A model generated the notes under the pieces. It did not search any database. It had not been told where the DNA came from and saw nothing but the letters and a program-made list of their open reading frames with translations. DNA of 8,166 nucleotides, taken from the NCBI GenBank assembly GCA_007117405.1, contig SKGP01000018.1, positions 1 through 8,166 of the forward strand. The letters run 5' to 3'. The stretch comes from Candidatus Woesearchaeota archaeon (GTDB lineage Archaea; Nanobdellota; Nanobdellia; Woesearchaeales; UBA583). Shown here piece after piece: positions 5,570 to 8,166 of this stretch; within the stretch, counting starts at the first letter, position 1, and each line of letters begins with the position of its first letter. A program made the translations under genes and the position numbers.

Positions 5570-5959
5570 ATGGTATTAAATGATCCAATCTCAGATGCGA
5601 TGTCTAAAATTAACAATGCAGTAAATGCAATGTATAAAAATGTGACAGTTAAGAAAACAAAGTTGATATTACCAATACTTGATGTACTCAAAGAAAACAA
5701 TTATGTTGGTTCCTATGAGATTATTGATGATGGAAGACAAGGCCTTGTAAAAATAAATTTACTTGGTAATATCAATAAATGCGCAGCAATTAAACCAAGA
5801 TATCCTGTTGCTGTAGAACATCTTGAATCCTTTGAAAAAAGATTCCTGCCTGCAAAAGATTTTGGAGTAATTATCCTTTCTACAAATAAAGGATTACTTA
5901 CTCAGAAACAGGCAAAAGAAATGAATATAGGAGGTATGCTTGTTGCATATTGTTACTAA
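5570..5959 (+). CDS. rps8: Small subunit ribosomal protein uS8
   Basis: A 129-residue primary 16S rRNA-binding protein of the 30S platform, and in many organisms a regulator of its own operon. Family blocks are LNDPISDAMSKINNA (3-17) at the N-terminus, YEIIDDGRQGLVKINL (49-64), the segment IKPRYPV (74-80), LPAKDFGVIILSTNKG (93-108) and the C-terminal IGGMLVAYCY (120-129), the archaeal form of the bacterial GGE-C-W ending. The length is normal for archaea. No Shine-Dalgarno sequence is evident; the start lies two bases after the uS14 stop, so reinitiation by the same ribosome is a plausible route. Confidence 0.97.
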   Translation: MVLNDPISDAMSKINNAVNAMYKNVTVKKTKLILPILDVLKENNYVGSYEIIDDGRQGLVKINLLGNINKCAAIKPRYPVAVEHLESFEKRFLPAKDFGVIILSTNKGLLTQKQAKEMNIGGMLVAYCY

Positions 5960-5960
5960 A

Positions 5961-6536
5961 ATGGCTCAAATCAATAAATTAGTTAAGAAAAAGTGGGACA
6001 CTTTTGAAAAGCATGTAGATTTGCCACAGGAAGTAAGTGCTGTATATGAAGATTCAATTTTGACTGTTAAAGGACCTAAAGGAGAGATTTCAAAAAAAAT
6101 GAGATATCCTTTTGTTTATATTAAAGTTGATGGTTCAAAAATAATTATTGGAACTAATCATTTTTCACAAAAAGAAAAAAAGATAATTTCAACATATGAA
6201 GCTCATGCTAATAATTTGGTTAAAGGAGTTACGGAAGGTTTTGAATACAAACTTGCAATAGTTTATGCAAAATTCCCTATGACTGTAGGTTTATCAGGAA
6301 GCAAATTTGAAGTAAAAAATTTACTTGGTGAGAAAGTTCCAAGAACATTTGAAATTCCTTCAGATGTTAAAGTTGAAATAAAAGGCAAGGAAATTGTTGT
6401 ATCTGGTATCGATAAGGAAAAAACAGGCCAGGTTGCAGCAAGGATTGAACAGCTAACAAAGATAACTCATCTAGATAGAAGGGTTGTTCAGGACGGCATA
6501 TTTATCACAAAAAAACCTCATAAGAGTTATGTATGA
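5961..6536 (+). CDS. rpl6: Large subunit ribosomal protein uL6
   Basis: A 191-residue 50S protein near the sarcin-ricin loop, made of two similar domains. The first holds ILTVKGPKGEISKKM (33-47) and the second contains the segment GEKVPRTFEIP (123-133) and the family's C-terminal signature DKEKTGQVAARIEQLTK (151-167), followed by DRRVVQDGIFI (172-182). I chose the ATG at 5961, one base after the uS8 stop. The frame could begin at a TTG at 5940 inside uS8, adding seven residues (MLHIVTK), but nothing in the family calls for them and no ribosome binding site supports it. The stop overlaps the eL32 start (ATGA). Confidence 0.95.
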   Translation: MAQINKLVKKKWDTFEKHVDLPQEVSAVYEDSILTVKGPKGEISKKMRYPFVYIKVDGSKIIIGTNHFSQKEKKIISTYEAHANNLVKGVTEGFEYKLAIVYAKFPMTVGLSGSKFEVKNLLGEKVPRTFEIPSDVKVEIKGKEIVVSGIDKEKTGQVAARIEQLTKITHLDRRVVQDGIFITKKPHKSYV

Positions 6537-7087
6537 AAATGGTAGAAAAATTATTAAAAGTAAGATCTGCGGTAAAAAAGAGAAAACCTACATACAAGAG
6601 GGTTCAATCTCATCAGTTTGCCAAATTATCTGAAGTGAAATGGAGAAGGCCTAAAGGTCTTGGGAACAAAGTTAGGAGAGGAAGAAGAGGAAAACCATCG
6701 ATGCCACAAGTTGGTTACAAATCTCCAAAACTGGTAAGAGGACTTCACAAATCTGGATTAAGAGAAGTTATAGTAAATAATCTTGAGGACATGAAGAAAA
6801 TTAATCTTAAAGAACAAATTGCTGTTATTGGTGCTAAAGTTGGTGCTAAAAAAAGATTAGAGCTATTGTCATATGCAAAAGAAAAAAAGATTTCATTTGT
6901 AAATATAAAAGATATTGACAAAGCAATCGAGCAAAACACTAAAAAGAAAAAAGAAGTTAAAAAGAAGGAAGTAAAAAAAGACAAAGCTTCTGATAAAAAA
7001 GATTCAAAAACAAAAGTTGAAGAAGTTAAATCAGAAGAGAAAGCTACTCCTTCAAAATCTGAAAAGCAAGGAGGTAAAGAGAAATGA
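6533..7087 (+). CDS. rpl32e: Large subunit ribosomal protein eL32 with a long charged C-terminal tail
   Basis: A 50S protein restricted to archaea and eukaryotes. The conserved core is clear: RKPTYKRVQSHQFAKL near 17-32, KWRRPKGLGNKVRRGRRGK (36-54), VGYKSPKLVRGLHKSG (60-75) and AKVGAKKRLELLSYAK (101-116). After about residue 135 comes a tail of about 50 residues composed almost only of Lys, Glu, Ser, Asp and Val, with a KKKEVKK-type repeat; it is probably disordered. Archaeal eL32 varies in length, but tails more often lie at the N-terminus, so this one is notable. The start at 6533 overlaps the uL6 stop (ATGA); a second ATG at 6539 would shorten it by two residues and cannot be excluded. Confidence 0.95.
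   Translation: MKMVEKLLKVRSAVKKRKPTYKRVQSHQFAKLSEVKWRRPKGLGNKVRRGRRGKPSMPQVGYKSPKLVRGLHKSGLREVIVNNLEDMKKINLKEQIAVIGAKVGAKKRLELLSYAKEKKISFVNIKDIDKAIEQNTKKKKEVKKKEVKKDKASDKKDSKTKVEEVKSEEKATPSKSEKQGGKEK
7070..7075 (+). promoter_or_regulatory. Ribosome binding site of eL19
   Basis: GGAGGT, a strong Shine-Dalgarno sequence, ends eight bases before the ATG at 7084. It lies inside the eL32 tail, where it encodes Gly-Gly, which may help explain the tail's last residues. Confidence 0.7.
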
Positions 7088-7566
7088 AACTTTCTAAGCA
7101 AAAAGAATTAGCTGCAAGAACATTGAATGTTTCTAAAAAAAGAATTAAACTAAATACATCAACTCCTGAAGGAAAAAAAGATTTGAAAGAACTTATTTCA
7201 AGAGAAGGGGTTAGAGACCTAGTTGAAGATAAAATTATCGTAAAAACTCCTAAAAAAGGAAATTCAAGGACTAGAGCAAACCATATTCTTGTTCAGAAGA
7301 AAAAAGGAAGAAGAACTGGCCATGGTAGCCGTAAAGGAACTGCAAATGCAAGACATGGTGAAAAATCCAAGTGGATGGTTAAAATTAGAGCACTTAGAGC
7401 TTTGCTTAAAGAACTTAAAGACTCAGATAGACTTGATACAAAAACTCACAAGGAATTGTATCTTAAGTCAAAAGGGAACTTTTTCAGAAATAAAAGGCAC
7501 CTTATGCTTTTTATAGAGCAGAACAATCTGCTTAAGGAGGTTAATAAAAATGAAAAATCCAAATAA
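7084..7566 (+). CDS. rpl19e: Large subunit ribosomal protein eL19
   Basis: A 160-residue archaeal/eukaryotic 50S protein that runs as a long basic helix over the subunit and takes part in a bridge to the small subunit. The N-terminal part (KQKELAARTLNVSKKRI, 5-21) is typical. Then come SREGVRDLVEDKIIV (39-53), KGNSRTRAN (58-66), the glycine-rich basic block KKKGRRTGHGSRKGTANAR (72-90), WMVKIRALRALLKEL (97-111) and YLKSKGNFFRNKRHL (126-140). The length is normal. The start overlaps the eL32 stop (ATGA), and the last 17 bases overlap the start of uL18. Confidence 0.97.
   Translation: MKLSKQKELAARTLNVSKKRIKLNTSTPEGKKDLKELISREGVRDLVEDKIIVKTPKKGNSRTRANHILVQKKKGRRTGHGSRKGTANARHGEKSKWMVKIRALRALLKELKDSDRLDTKTHKELYLKSKGNFFRNKRHLMLFIEQNNLLKEVNKNEKSK
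7536..7541 (+). promoter_or_regulatory. Ribosome binding site of uL18
   Basis: GGAGGT, preceded by AA, ends eight bases before the ATG at 7550, the same sequence and spacing as for eL19. It lies wholly within the eL19 coding region and confirms the overlapping start. Confidence 0.7.
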
Positions 7567-8062
7567 AAACAGAGTTTTCAGATTTAACAGAAGAATCAGA
7601 GGACAAACTGATTACAATCAGAGATTAAGATTTTTGAAAAGTAACATGCCAAGACTTGTTGTAAGAAAATCAAATAAGAATATGCTTGTTCAGATTGTTC
7701 AGTATGCTTCAGAAGGAGATAAGATTATAACATCATCAAAATCAAGAGATCTTTCAAGTTTTGGTTTCAAAATTAATTCGGGAAATATCTCTGCTGCATA
7801 TTTGACAGGATATCTTGTTGGAAAAAAGGCTCTTAAAAAAGGATTTAAGGAAGAATGTATTGTAGACCTTGGTCTTGCAAAAGTTTTTTCTGGTTCAAGA
7901 CTTTTTGCTGCAGTAAAAGGAGTAGTTGATGCTGGAATTAAAGTTAGAGTTTCAGATTCAGTATTTCCTGCAGAAGATAGGATAAACGGTTCCCATCTTA
8001 AAGCAAAAGATTCTGAAAAAGTAATTCAAAGCACTAAAAAAGCAATAGAGGGTATGAAATAA
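7550..8062 (+). CDS. rpl18: Large subunit ribosomal protein uL18
   Basis: A 170-residue 5S rRNA-binding protein that joins uL5 in the central protuberance. Typical archaeal blocks are RRIRGQTDYNQRLRFLKS (14-31), MPRLVVRKSNKNMLVQIV (33-50), AAYLTGYLVGKKALKKG (82-98), CIVDLGLAKVFSGSRLFAAV (103-122) and the segment FPAEDRINGSHL (139-150). It is somewhat shorter than many archaeal uL18 proteins because the C-terminal extension is brief. It begins 17 bases before the eL19 stop, and uS5 starts one base after its own stop. Confidence 0.97.
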   Translation: MKNPNKNRVFRFNRRIRGQTDYNQRLRFLKSNMPRLVVRKSNKNMLVQIVQYASEGDKIITSSKSRDLSSFGFKINSGNISAAYLTGYLVGKKALKKGFKEECIVDLGLAKVFSGSRLFAAVKGVVDAGIKVRVSDSVFPAEDRINGSHLKAKDSEKVIQSTKKAIEGMK

Positions 8063-8063
8063 A

Positions 8064-8166
8064 ATGGCAGAAGAAAGAAAACCGTTTAAGAAACAGTTTA
8101 GAAGAGACAGACCTGAGAGAAGGAGAGCTCCACAACCTGCAGAAGAAAAAGTTTGGGAACCAAAAA
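8064..8166 (+). CDS. rps5: Small subunit ribosomal protein uS5, N-terminal fragment cut by the window edge
   Basis: Only the first 34 codons are inside the window. The predicted start is MAEERKPFKKQF, followed by an Arg/Pro-rich stretch and EKVWEPK. The last residues match the conserved entry of archaeal uS5 (the W-x-P-K-T block before the double-stranded-RNA-binding-like domain). Position directly after uL18 is where archaeal spc operons carry uS5, a 30S protein at the mRNA entry site important for decoding accuracy. GAGGGT at 8048-8053, ten bases before the ATG, is the probable ribosome binding site. The call rests more on gene order than on sequence. Confidence 0.85.
   Translation, partial: MAEERKPFKKQFRRDRPERRRAPQPAEEKVWEPK

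Noticed and set aside
5940..5960. Upstream TTG start for uL6 adding seven residues, with a GGAGGT at 5930-5935
   Set aside because: The TTG lies only four bases after that GGAGGT, and the GGAGGT encodes conserved Gly-Gly residues of uS8. The ATG at 5961 gives the normal N-terminus for the family.
6745..7101. Minus-strand open frame of 118 codons opposite eL32
   Set aside because: It mirrors the lysine-rich eL32 coding sequence: the Phe/Ser/Leu-rich product is what the reverse strand of AAA/GAA-rich codons gives. No promoter or ribosome binding site supports it.
7289..7516. Plus-strand open frame of 75 codons inside eL19
   Set aside because: It is a +1-type shadow frame of a well-conserved ribosomal protein gene and has no initiation signal or family resemblance.

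Overview
The window is a piece of an AT-rich archaeal chromosome. The main evidence is an uninterrupted archaeal-type spc ribosomal protein operon from 2971 to the right edge. It contains the archaeal/eukaryotic-only proteins eS4, eL32 and eL19 in the order uS17-uL14-uL24-eS4-uL5-uS14-uS8-uL6-eL32-eL19-uL18-uS5. It is preceded by the gene for the archaeal RNase P protein p29. Short proteins, very tight packing, low GC and an N-terminally extended uS14 suggest a small-genome DPANN lineage of the Woesearchaeota/Pacearchaeota kind. That placement is an inference from style and was not tested by phylogeny.

Left part (1-2503): three accessory genes on the + strand. They are a phospholipase D superfamily protein (probably cut at its 5' end by the window edge), a stand-alone HD-domain protein with the complete active-site pattern of RelA/SpoT/MESH1-type alarmone hydrolases, and a 159-residue protein of unknown function with one CxxC pair. 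The second and third, and also the p29 gene, each have a TATA-like element centred about 26-27 bases before the start codon. Each start codon is the first ATG after an in-frame stop. This is the layout of leaderless archaeal transcripts, so these genes look like separately expressed units and not one operon.

Middle (2504-2970): the p29 gene, then a 114-base spacer with a T-rich stretch, a weak TATA-like element and a 6-bp inverted repeat just before uS17. This is probably the control region of the ribosomal operon.

Right part (2971-8166): eleven complete ribosomal protein genes and the beginning of uS5. Genes overlap (ATGA junctions and 14- or 17-base overlaps) or are separated by 1-8 bases. 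Most internal starts have a Shine-Dalgarno sequence (GGTGA, GAGGT or GGAGGT). The products assemble into both ribosomal subunits: uS17, eS4, uS14, uS8 and uS5 in the small one, and uL14, uL24, uL5, uL6, eL32, eL19 and uL18 in the large one.

No tRNA, rRNA, CRISPR array, transposase or integrase was recognised. The most interesting points are the alarmone-hydrolase-like gene in an archaeon, the break of the usual gene order upstream of p29, the inverted repeats sitting at two predicted transcription starts, and the uncharacterised CxxC protein.
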